14,506 nucleotides of DNA from an uncultured Bacilli bacterium (GTDB lineage Bacteria > Bacillota_I > Bacilli_A > RF39 > UBA660). The position numbers and the translations under genes are program-made. The notes below the pieces were generated by a model. That model was not told where the DNA came from. It saw only the letters and a program-made list of their open reading frames with translations, and searched no databases. Below are positions 4,767 through 11,699 of this stretch, piece after piece (position 1 is the stretch's first letter; each line of letters begins with the position of its first letter). Where the stretch lies: assembly GCA_934085635.1 (NCBI GenBank), contig CAKOHL010000020.1, forward strand, positions 1 through 14,506, given 5' to 3'.

Positions 4767-6779
4767 TTATTCATTTTCTTCAAGTGCAGTAGTCTCTTCA
4801 TTATTTAAGGATGATTCATATTCATCTATTTTCTTTTCTAAATAGTTAAAGTAATTTAGTTTTATAGAACTTGTGCTTACACTTATTTCCATAGTTACTA
4901 GTTCATTTATTTTTTGTACTTCTTCTACAGTGTATTCTTTATCAGTAAAGTAAGTAATTTTGCTAGTACTAGCATCATAATATGCTATTTCATTTTTCCA
5001 AGAACCATCTGCAAATACCACTCTTGATGTATAGTCTTCACTAAATAAGTCAGTTCCCATATATAGTCTTGGGTCATATTCTACTCCCATAAGATTTGCT
5101 ATTGTAGGTAGTAAGTTTATGTATGAAGTGTAAGAATCAAATTCTTTATTTTGCATAGTAGAATTATATATTACAAATGGTGTTTTTTCTCTTTCATAAT
5201 CATCTAAATCGTGATTTATAAATTCACTCAAATAGTCATTTTTTAATCCATATGGATAATGGTCAGCAAGAAGAACAATGACAGTATTATCTAATTCTCC
5301 ACTTTCAGTTAGTTTATTCATCATTACCCCAATTGCGTCATCTAGTACTTTTAATTTACTAAAATATCTACTAACCGGTTTACTATATCCTTCACTCATA
5401 AAATAGTCTTTGTGAAGGTCTCCCAGTTCTGAACTTGTAATATAAGGTTGATGACTTGTTACTGTTGTTAACCAAGCTAGATATGGAGTTTCTTTGTCTT
5501 CTCTATTTGTTATATAGTCAAATGCCTTTGTAAAAAATTCTACATCACTAGGCCACTCCCCATATACTCCTTTAATAGACATATTTAAGTCATCTATATC
5601 TAGATATTTATCACTTCTCATGTTAGAATGTATTGTATTTCTTCTATAGTACCATTCAGTAAAATCGTGCATACTTACTGTATTATAACCAGAGTCTTTA
5701 AATACTCCAAATATACTTTCAAAATATGTATTTTCTTTATACACATTAGATGTACAAGTATTATATATTGAGAATAAACTAGTCATTGCACTAAATTCAT
5801 TGTTCCCAGTAGCGCAGCTATTTCTTGGACTATAGTTATTTATCCAATGCCAACCATTTGAATATAAATTATAGAAGTTAGGAAAATATTTTTCATTTAT
5901 TATTCCTTCATTAACACTTTCCATTAATATTACTACAACATTTTTACCTTTAAACATACCTGTATAATCATTATAATCAGTTACTTTTTGATTAGCATAG
6001 AAATTATTTAAGTAACTATATTTTTTATTTTCATCTGATGAAGCAAGTTCATTTAATACTGGGAGCACGTCTCTAGTTGGTTTCTCTATTGGCCCCGTAT
6101 TATTGTTTGATGATATTATTTCTTCATCCACTGGAAATATAAATGTTTTAAAGTCTCTAATTCCATAGATGACAGGTCCAAGTTCGTGAACTGCAATAGT
6201 AGGTACACTTGGATTATAAAATAAGTCTATAGTCTTTTTTGTTTGAAATTTATTATGCATAAATTTTGCTCTTAGAGTAAAACTATACATTAAAGATAAA
6301 ATGATAACGATTAATACTAAAATTAAATTTCTTTTACCTGGTTTAACTCTATAATACTTCTTTTTTCTAAGTAAAATATAATAAACTATATAAAGTATAA
6401 GAGGTATAAATATTAAATAATAAGTTAATTTAAAACTAGATAAAAAGTCTCCAATATAATTAGTTACTGCACCAAATTGACTTGATGTATGAAATGATAT
6501 ATATACTCCTAAAAAGTTAATAAAACCTAACTGCATAAATGTATAGGCAGTATAGATTAGTACAAAAATTATACTTAATATATTTCTAACTCTTCTGTTT
6601 TTAAATAAGTTAAAAATATACACAAAGATTATACTTATAATACTAACACTTATTAATATTCTTATAGTTGAATAAGATATTATATTAAAGTTATTTAATA
6701 CTTTAAAAAACATTTCTATACTAAATAAAGTAATTATCATTATTAGTAAGTTATATATATATTTATCTTTTATTTTCAT
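4767..6779 (-). CDS. LtaS-like membrane sulfatase-family protein (lipoteichoic acid synthase-type)
   Basis: 670 aa. Five transmembrane segments (about 9-30, 40-58, 66-88, 118-138, 150-170) precede an extracellular alkaline-phosphatase/sulfatase-fold domain from about 278. Motifs fit the LtaS group: VVVILMES with metal ligand Glu287, SCATGNNEFSAMTS with the expected nucleophile Thr324, HDFTEWYYRRN (from 371) for the His and Arg region, and VLLADHYPYG with Asp506-His507. Family members transfer glycerol phosphate from phosphatidylglycerol to polymer or lipid acceptors at the outer membrane face. Whether this copy makes lipoteichoic acid or another phosphoglycerol-modified glycan is open. The 40-odd residues after the last sulfatase block are acidic and family-specific. 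It is first of a likely two-gene unit with the HD gene; no clear consensus promoter was found in the 110-bp gap. Confidence 0.9.
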   Translation of the reverse strand: MKIKDKYIYNLLIMIITLFSIEMFFKVLNNFNIISYSTIRILISVSIISIIFVYIFNLFKNRRVRNILSIIFVLIYTAYTFMQLGFINFLGVYISFHTSSQFGAVTNYIGDFLSSFKLTYYLIFIPLILYIVYYILLRKKKYYRVKPGKRNLILVLIVIILSLMYSFTLRAKFMHNKFQTKKTIDLFYNPSVPTIAVHELGPVIYGIRDFKTFIFPVDEEIISSNNNTGPIEKPTRDVLPVLNELASSDENKKYSYLNNFYANQKVTDYNDYTGMFKGKNVVVILMESVNEGIINEKYFPNFYNLYSNGWHWINNYSPRNSCATGNNEFSAMTSLFSIYNTCTSNVYKENTYFESIFGVFKDSGYNTVSMHDFTEWYYRRNTIHSNMRSDKYLDIDDLNMSIKGVYGEWPSDVEFFTKAFDYITNREDKETPYLAWLTTVTSHQPYITSSELGDLHKDYFMSEGYSKPVSRYFSKLKVLDDAIGVMMNKLTESGELDNTVIVLLADHYPYGLKNDYLSEFINHDLDDYEREKTPFVIYNSTMQNKEFDSYTSYINLLPTIANLMGVEYDPRLYMGTDLFSEDYTSRVVFADGSWKNEIAYYDASTSKITYFTDKEYTVEEVQKINELVTMEISVSTSSIKLNYFNYLEKKIDEYESSLNNEETTALEENE

Positions 6780-6863
6780 TTATACTTCACTTCCATTTAA
6801 ATATATTATCACAAAGTTTTATTAACTTCTACTTTTTTATATTAAATTTCATCTTTTTTTACA

Positions 6864-6896
6864 GAAAAAAACTGGATATGTATTCCAGCTTTTTTA
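6864..6896. terminator. Terminator at the end of uvrB (symmetric)
   Basis: CTGGA/TCCAG arms (6872-6876, 6884-6888) are flanked by an A-run on the left and a T-run on the right, so it can act on either strand. On the minus strand it overlaps the uvrB stop codon and ends its transcript in TTTTTTT. Confidence 0.85.
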
Positions 6897-8846
6897 GTCT
6901 TCACTTTTTAGTTCAAACATTATATCTCTAAGTTCCATAGCACGTTCGAAATCTAATTCGCTTGCTGCTTTTTTCATTTCTATTTCAATATTCTTTATCA
7001 TTTGTTTTTTATCACTAGCAGTCATTTTTTCTTTCTTTTTATTTTCTTTAGATATTTCATTAGTTATTACTTCTCTTATATCTTTTATTATTGTTTTAGG
7101 CACTATGTTATGTTCTAAATTATATTTTTCTTGTACACTTCTTCTTCTTTGAGTTTCTTTTATTGCTTCATTCATAGCATCACTATAAGTATCAGCATAC
7201 ATTATAACTTTACCACTAGCATTTCTAGCACATCTACCTATTGTTTGTATTAGACTTCTTGTACTTCTTAAAAATCCTTGTTTATCAGCATCCATTATTG
7301 CAATTAGACTTACTTCTGGTATATCTATACCTTCTCTTAAAAGATTTATTCCAACCACTACATCATATGTTCCTAGTCTTAGATTTCTAATTATATTCAT
7401 TCTTTCAAGAGTTTTAATTTCATTATGTAAGTATGCTACTTTAATTCCTACTTCTTTTAGATAGTTAGTTAACTCTTCTGCCATTCTTATTGTTAGAGTT
7501 GTTATTAATACTCTTTCATTCTTTTCTATTCTTTCATTAATTTCACCTATTAAGTCATCTATTTGTCCTTTAGTTTTTCTAACTTCAATAAGTGGATCTA
7601 ATAGTCCAGTAGGACGTATGATTTGTTCAGTACATTTGTTATTAACAAGTTCTAGTTCATAGTCTCCTGGTGTTGCACTTACAAATATTGCTTCATTTAT
7701 TTTTTTAGTAAATTCTTCAAATTTAAGTGGTCTATTGTCAAGGGCACTTGGTAGTCTAAAGCCATAGTCTACTAGAGTTTGTTTTCTCATTCTGTCTCCG
7801 TTATACATAGCCCTTACTTGCGGGAGGGTAACGTGACTTTCATCTACTACTAATAGGTAATCTTCTGGAAAGAAATCCATTAATGTTGTTGGAGTTTCCC
7901 CTTCTTCTCTAAGTGCCATATGTCTACTATAGTTTTCTATTCCGTGGCAGAATCCAGTTTCTCTAAGCATCTCTAAGTCATACATTGTTCTTTGCTTTAG
8001 TCTTTCTTTTTCAACTATTTTTCCTTCTTTATCAAGGACTTCTAATCTTTCCTTTAGTTCTTTTTCAATACGTTTAATTGCTTCTTTAAGTTTTTCATCA
8101 CTAGTTACAAAGTGACTTGCAGGGAATATACTAACACTTTTCTTATCATTTAGTATAACTCCAGTTAATGTATCAAACTCACTTATTCTCTCTACTTCAT
8201 CTCCAAATAATTCTATTCTTATACCATTTTTTCTTTCATATACAGGTATTATTTCAATAGTATCTCCGTGAGCCCTGAAAGTACCACGTTTAAAATCTAT
8301 TGTACTTCTTTCATAAAGCATATTCACTAATTTTTCTAATAGTTCATCTCTATCTATAATATCTCCCACTGATAAAGATAACATTTTATTTTTATATTCT
8401 TCTACTTCTCCTATACCATATATACAAGACACACTAGCTACCACTATAACATCTCTTCTTTTCAAAAGACTACTAGTAGCTGCGTGTCTAAGTTCATCTA
8501 TTTCATCATTAATTGAAGAGTCTTTTTCTATATATAAGTCTTTACTAGGCACGTATGCTTCTGGCTGGTAGTAGTCGTAGTAAGATACAAAATACTCCAC
8601 TTTGTTGTTTGGAAACAATTCTTTTAATTCTCCATACAATTGACCTGCTAGAGTTTTATTATGCGCAAGTACTAAAGTTGGTTTATTTGTTTCCTTAATA
8701 ACATTTGCTATCGTAAAAGTTTTACCTGTTCCAGTAGCACCTAGTAAAACCTGATACTTTTTATTTTCATTAAGTCCTTTAACAAGTTCATCTATTGCTT
8801 TTGGTTGGTCTCCACTAGGACTATATTTACTTACTAATTCAAACAT
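6894..8846 (-). CDS. uvrB: Excinuclease ABC subunit B
   Basis: 650 aa, normal length. UvrB is the damage-verifying helicase of nucleotide excision repair, loaded by UvrA and then bound by UvrC. Motifs are Walker A GATGTGKT (36-43), the beta-hairpin region DYYQPEAYVP (91-100), the DESH box (335-338), helicase motifs such as TLTIRMAEELT and QTIGRCARN, and the C-terminal UVR coiled coil (EIEMKKAASELDFERAMELRD) that binds UvrC. The start is ATG 8846, with GAGGAGG 6 nt upstream. An upstream in-frame TTG at 8861 would place the ribosome site inside the gene and is rejected. It stands alone between its own promoter and terminator, and uvrA is not in the window. Confidence 0.97.
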   Translation of the reverse strand: MFELVSKYSPSGDQPKAIDELVKGLNENKKYQVLLGATGTGKTFTIANVIKETNKPTLVLAHNKTLAGQLYGELKELFPNNKVEYFVSYYDYYQPEAYVPSKDLYIEKDSSINDEIDELRHAATSSLLKRRDVIVVASVSCIYGIGEVEEYKNKMLSLSVGDIIDRDELLEKLVNMLYERSTIDFKRGTFRAHGDTIEIIPVYERKNGIRIELFGDEVERISEFDTLTGVILNDKKSVSIFPASHFVTSDEKLKEAIKRIEKELKERLEVLDKEGKIVEKERLKQRTMYDLEMLRETGFCHGIENYSRHMALREEGETPTTLMDFFPEDYLLVVDESHVTLPQVRAMYNGDRMRKQTLVDYGFRLPSALDNRPLKFEEFTKKINEAIFVSATPGDYELELVNNKCTEQIIRPTGLLDPLIEVRKTKGQIDDLIGEINERIEKNERVLITTLTIRMAEELTNYLKEVGIKVAYLHNEIKTLERMNIIRNLRLGTYDVVVGINLLREGIDIPEVSLIAIMDADKQGFLRSTRSLIQTIGRCARNASGKVIMYADTYSDAMNEAIKETQRRRSVQEKYNLEHNIVPKTIIKDIREVITNEISKENKKKEKMTASDKKQMIKNIEIEMKKAASELDFERAMELRDIMFELKSED

Positions 8847-8890
8847 AACATTCCTCCTCAAATATATTTTTTACAACTTTTCTAACATAT

Positions 8891-8919
8891 ATTCTATCAT
8901 TATAGTAAGTCATAAACAA
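8891..8919 (-). promoter_or_regulatory. uvrB promoter
   Basis: Minus strand -35 TTGTTT (8919-8914), 17 bp, -10 TAGAAT (8896-8891). An alternative -10 TATAAT lies at 8904-8899 with a poorer -35. No LexA-type palindrome was recognised between promoter and gene. Confidence 0.55.
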
Positions 8920-8923
8920 GCAT

Positions 8924-8947
8924 AAAAAAAAGCAAAGAGTTTTCTTT
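8924..8947 (-). terminator. Weak rho-independent terminator upstream of uvrB
   Basis: On the minus strand AAAGA and TCTTT pair around AAAC, then GC and an eight-T run (8931-8924). The stem is short. It would end leftward transcripts arriving from the 299-aa gene or from an unseen RNA in 8948-9118, shielding uvrB. Confidence 0.5.
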
Positions 8948-9118
8948 TCATAGAGAGATATTACTAGCAATATACTGTCACTATTATTCTAAAACTATTA
9001 ATATAATTTATTTTTCTTCTCCTTTATAATTGTCAGCCAATTATTAGTCCCTAAATTTGTATAGTATTCTCACTCGAATTATTATTATTTTATTCAATAT
9101 TGAAAATATGTTCAATTT
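8948..9118. other. Intergenic region without a gene
   Basis: No ORF with a credible start is seen on either strand. The minus strand has a good ribosome-site-like AAAGGAG near 9021 but no start codon follows, which may be a gene remnant. A perfect 12-bp palindrome TTCAATATTGAA lies at 9093-9104, just upstream of the plus-strand promoter of micro-ORF copy 2, and is a candidate operator. Confidence 0.4.
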
Positions 9119-9121
9119 TTG

Positions 9122-9150
9122 TTAACTTTATCTACCCTATCTGTTATAGT
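9122..9150 (+). promoter_or_regulatory. Promoter of micro-ORF copy 2
   Basis: TTAACT (9122-9127), 17-bp spacer, TATAGT (9145-9150). The start would fall near 9157, giving a leader of about 70 nt that begins just before the conserved GTGCT. Confidence 0.5.
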
Positions 9151-9167
9151 TTTTATGAAAGCAGGAA

Positions 9168-9226
9168 GTGCTGGGTGTCTACCTACCGATCTGGGGGCTT
9201 TGGCTGAAAGAAGGGTGGTAGTAATT
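9168..9226 (+). promoter_or_regulatory. Structured 5' leader of micro-ORF copy 2
   Basis: CTACC (9179-9183) pairs with GGTAG (9217-9221), and CC at 9186 can pair with GG at 9213-9215, over the GGGTGG ribosome-site region. CTTTGGCTGAA is shared with copy 1. The outer stem is weaker than in copy 1 but covers the same site. Confidence 0.55.
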
Positions 9227-9337
9227 ATGCCGAGAAGGAAATTTATTTTAAAAGTACTTAATCGCATAATTAACATTTTGATAGTTATTAGTTTAATACT
9301 TCTAATTATTAAAATAGACATCTATCCCTTAGGATAA
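9227..9337 (+). CDS. 36-aa hydrophobic micropeptide, IYPLG family, copy 2
   Basis: 36 codons starting MPRRKFILKVLNR, with a hydrophobic core of about 18 residues, ending IKIDIYPLG. GGGTGG lies 8 nt before the ATG. The frame stays open upstream to an ATG at 9155, but that stretch is the structured leader, and copy 1 has a stop there, so the shorter start is preferred. Amino-acid identity to copy 1 outside a few core positions, and retention of the exact length, show the frame is under selection or recently copied. Placed tail-to-tail with the 299-aa gene and divergent from uvrB. Function is as for copy 1: a membrane micropeptide, toxin-like or signal-like, family not recognised. Confidence 0.72.
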   Translation: MPRRKFILKVLNRIINILIVISLILLIIKIDIYPLG

Positions 9338-9342
9338 ATGTC
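9304..9342 (-). terminator. Hairpin over the stop codon: terminator for a converging RNA, copy 2
   Basis: The minus strand reads GACAT-TT-ATCC-TAAG-GGAT-AG-ATGTC followed by TATTTTAATAATT. The outer stem is one pair longer than in copy 1 and differs from it by compensatory changes. Confidence 0.6.
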
Positions 9343-9358
9343 ATACCATACAGGTAGA

Positions 9359-9390
9359 CATTCAGTAACTGAATGCTTCCTTTTTATTTT
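9359..9390 (+). terminator. Rho-independent terminator of micro-ORF copy 2
   Basis: CATTCAG pairs with CTGAATG (7 bp) around TAA, followed by CTTCC and a T-rich TTTTTATTTT tract. Confidence 0.85.
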
Positions 9391-9458
9391 GTAAAGATTT
9401 CTCTTCTGTATTCATTATACTAAATTTTTAATTTTAGAACGAGGAGTTTTGTGTAAAT

Positions 9459-10358
9459 CTATAAATTAGTACGACGGTAATAGTCTATATCTTTTGGTAC
9501 CATATTTATAAACTTAAATAATTCTTCAGTAAAGTTTTCTTTTTTAACTATAAACATTCCATTAGCACCCGCAAAGGTATCAGCTTTTTCATCTACTTTG
9601 TTTATTCCAGGTAAATTATTTACCATTTCAATGTTGCATAGTTTTGGAATGTGATAGCTTATTTTCATAGTATCTTTTTCTTCTTCTATTTCTATACTTA
9701 ATGCGTGTCCACGGTCTCTTACCATCATTAATGTTTTTGCAGAGCTACTCAGTCCTACTATTAGTGTTTCCCCTACATCTAAGTCTAATGGTATTGTGTT
9801 ATATATTAGTTCAGATATTTCAGTTTTTCTACCATATAGTGCAATGGGATATTCATAAATATTTTGTTTACAGCCTAAAAATGGTACGCTTGTGTATATG
9901 TTTTCATTATTAACTATGTATGCGTGTACTGCGTGAAGTAATTCATTTAATGATGAGCAATTCATAAGTAAACTATCTAAACTTTCCCTTTCGATTTTAT
10001 GCCCGACAGTATTTGCTTTTACTCTATCTATAAATTCTGGTTTCATATTACTTATACATACTTTATAGAAATTACTCATTTTATCATAATCATAGTTTGT
10101 TTCTAATAGTATTTTTTCGAATATTTGAAATAAGTCGTCTACTTTTCTAATAGCGGGAATTCCCATTTTAAAGTCATTTAGTATAGTAAGAATTTCTATA
10201 TGTATATCTTTTAATGTATTATATAGTTTATCTCCATATTTAATTCTTGTATCTAAATTATATTTGTCACTTTCATTTGGCGCTAGGTCATATAAATCTT
10301 TTTTTATTCTTGTATCACATATAAAGAAATGCTCGAGTTTTATTTGGTTTGAATCCAT
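9459..10358 (-). CDS. Protein of unknown function (299 aa)
   Basis: ATG 10358 with GGGAGG 7 nt upstream. The start shares a base with the stop of the DUF1003 gene (TAATG), so the two are probably translationally coupled. The product looks soluble: no signal peptide and no membrane segment. The first half is helical and charged. The second half holds a beta-rich stretch (LDVGETLIVGLSSSAKTL, then IEIEEEKDTMKISYHIP) and ends with an acidic-aromatic helix and YYRRTNL. Scattered cysteines do not form a metal motif. The GLSSSAKT segment is loosely P-loop-like but does not meet GxxxxGK[ST]. No family was recognised and no function is proposed. It is the last gene of the leftward unit, with no strong terminator behind it except the weak one at 8924. 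Confidence 0.8.
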   Translation of the reverse strand: MDSNQIKLEHFFICDTRIKKDLYDLAPNESDKYNLDTRIKYGDKLYNTLKDIHIEILTILNDFKMGIPAIRKVDDLFQIFEKILLETNYDYDKMSNFYKVCISNMKPEFIDRVKANTVGHKIERESLDSLLMNCSSLNELLHAVHAYIVNNENIYTSVPFLGCKQNIYEYPIALYGRKTEISELIYNTIPLDLDVGETLIVGLSSSAKTLMMVRDRGHALSIEIEEEKDTMKISYHIPKLCNIEMVNNLPGINKVDEKADTFAGANGMFIVKKENFTEELFKFINMVPKDIDYYRRTNL

Positions 10359-10861
10359 TATTTATCCTCCCTAGTTAACTCTTTTATTATTTTATTTTGA
10401 TTTGCTATTATATTGTCCATTTTATCGTGTAGTTCTTCTAGTATTAGTTCACTTTTTAAATCAGTTTTATAGTCATTCATACTTCTCATACTATCTCTTT
10501 TAGCAGCGCGATTTTGACTCATCATTATTATTGGTGCTTGAAGAGCAGCTATGCAAGATAGTACTAAGTTAAGCAATATAAAAGGAAATGGGTCTAGGTT
10601 TTTAAATATATATATATTAAGTAATATCCAAAGTATTAGAAATAAAGTAAACCCTATTATGAAGCCCCAGCTACCAGCTACATTTGTAATTTTATCTGCT
10701 ACTTTGTCTCCTACTTTTTCATTATCTTTTGATAATTTATCTACATCTATTGCAATTGGATTATCTACTAACATATCCAAAAGCTCATTTTCATCTTCAG
10801 TCTCTAAGTTTTGATTTAGTAACATTTTTACTATTTCTTTTTTTGTTTTTTTCTTTTCCAT
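10358..10861 (-). CDS. DUF1003 family membrane protein (167 aa)
   Basis: The start is ATG 10861, with AGGTG 7 nt upstream; a GTG three codons earlier lies in the ribosome site itself. The DUF1003 pattern is plain: VADKITNVAGSWGFIIGF, a first membrane helix (about 65-85), DPFPFILLNLVLSCIAALQA as the second helix, then PIIMMSQNRAAKRDSMR and an amphipathic, coiled-coil-like C-terminus (about 125-165). The N-terminal 50 residues are acidic and soluble. The family is widespread but its function is not settled. It is coupled to the 299-aa gene through TAATG and separated from the HPt-REC gene by a strong terminator, so it begins a new unit. Confidence 0.9.
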   Translation of the reverse strand: MEKKKTKKEIVKMLLNQNLETEDENELLDMLVDNPIAIDVDKLSKDNEKVGDKVADKITNVAGSWGFIIGFTLFLILWILLNIYIFKNLDPFPFILLNLVLSCIAALQAPIIMMSQNRAAKRDSMRSMNDYKTDLKSELILEELHDKMDNIIANQNKIIKELTREDK

Positions 10862-10878
10862 TATTATCACCTATATTT

Positions 10879-10906
10879 ATTTTACTACGTGTTTTGTGAT
10901 TTACAA
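10879..10906 (-). promoter_or_regulatory. Possible promoter of the DUF1003 unit
   Basis: Minus strand TTGTAA (10906-10901), 16 bp, TAAAAT (10884-10879). The resulting leader would be only about 11 nt, shorter than usual, so another start upstream is possible. Confidence 0.3.
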
Positions 10907-10953
10907 AATAGATTAACACGAGTTTTACAATTGTTTACACTAAAGACTTGTAT

Positions 10954-10986
10954 AAAAAAAGAATTTCCTATGAATTATGGAAATTC
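10954..10986 (-). terminator. Terminator of the kinase/HPt-REC unit
   Basis: GAATTTCC pairs with GGAAATTC (8 bp, 10-nt loop), followed on the minus strand by TTTTTTT (10960-10954). It overlaps the last codons and stop of the HPt-REC gene. Confidence 0.9.
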
Positions 10987-11699
10987 TCTATTAGTGATAT
11001 TACTTTTTTTATATTGTCTGGAGTAAATGGTTTATTTAGTACATCTAGAACATTATATCCTATTACTTCTCTTATTGCTTCTTTAGTGTCATTACCTGTT
11101 ATTATAACAACTGGTATTTTTTCAATTAAATCGTTATCTGTTAAGTATTTAAGTACATCTATCCCATTACTTTTAGGCATATTTATATCAAGTAAGATTG
11201 CATATATGTTTTCATTTACTTTGTTCACAGCTTCAATACCATTATTTGCTCTTACAACATTGTAATCATTCTTTACTAAATTTTCTATGTAGTTTATTAT
11301 TATATTTGAGTCATCTACAACAAGTAATGTCTTTTTAAGAGTAGTACTATGAAGGTAATCTTTTAGGTCATTTTTAAGAGTTCCTACAGCATTTATAAGT
11401 TCTATAAAGTTATTTTTAATATAGTCTATATTACCTTCTTTTCCTTTAAGTTCGTGATTATAGAATAAGTCAGATAATTTATTTAATCCTAAGTATCTAG
11501 TTTCACTCTTAAGACTATGCGCTAAGATGGTATAACTACTTATTTCTCCATTATTCTTATAACTTTCAAGTTCATCTAATTTTTTATCTATTCCATTTAA
11601 GAATTCTATTAGATTATCACTATATGCTTCCATATCTCCCCAAAAGTTTAGTACTTCATCTACATTAATACCAGCATTTCTTAAATATTCATTATTCAT
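10968..11699 (-). CDS. HPt-REC phosphorelay protein without output domain (243 aa)
   Basis: The N-terminal helical domain (about 1-115) is a histidine phosphotransfer domain with His61 in LAHSLKSE. A receiver domain (about 122-240) follows, with acidic pair Asp129-Asp130, phospho-acceptor Asp171 (LLDINMPKSNG), Thr201 (IITGND) and Lys223 (LNKPF). There is no DNA-binding, GGDEF or enzymatic domain, so it can relay or store phosphate but its effector is elsewhere. The start overlaps the kinase gene by 8 nt, with AAAGGAG about 7 nt upstream, so it is coupled to the kinase and is its obvious partner. The order HPt before REC in one chain, separate from the kinase, is less common than an HPt at the end of the kinase. 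Confidence 0.9.
   Translation of the reverse strand: MNNEYLRNAGINVDEVLNFWGDMEAYSDNLIEFLNGIDKKLDELESYKNNGEISSYTILAHSLKSETRYLGLNKLSDLFYNHELKGKEGNIDYIKNNFIELINAVGTLKNDLKDYLHSTTLKKTLLVVDDSNIIINYIENLVKNDYNVVRANNGIEAVNKVNENIYAILLDINMPKSNGIDVLKYLTDNDLIEKIPVVIITGNDTKEAIREVIGYNVLDVLNKPFTPDNIKKVISLIENFHNS

Larger units (their letters stand above)
9304..9407 (-). ncRNA. Candidate antisense RNA to micro-ORF copy 2
   Basis: A minus-strand -10 box TATAAT (9419-9414) sits in the same place as in copy 1, and the terminating hairpin is kept. The -35 is poor, however: no TTGAAA-like box lies 16-18 bp upstream, since homology to copy 1 ends near 9420. Antisense expression is therefore less certain here. Read-through from the 299-aa gene would also give antisense RNA. 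Confidence 0.3.

Noticed and set aside
8847..8861. Upstream TTG start for uvrB
   Set aside because: It would put the strong GAGGAGG site inside the gene; the ATG at 8846 matches the usual UvrB N-terminus.
9119..9226. Longer form of micro-ORF copy 2 reaching back to 9119 or 9155
   Set aside because: That stretch is the structured leader, and copy 1 has an in-frame stop at the matching place.
9740..9790. P-loop in the 299-aa protein (GLSSSAKT)
   Set aside because: It does not fit GxxxxGK[ST], and no Walker B or helicase motif follows.
10889..10920. CGTGTT...AACACG inverted repeat upstream of the DUF1003 gene
   Set aside because: Six-bp arms about 20 bp apart with no link to a convincing promoter; too weak to call an operator.
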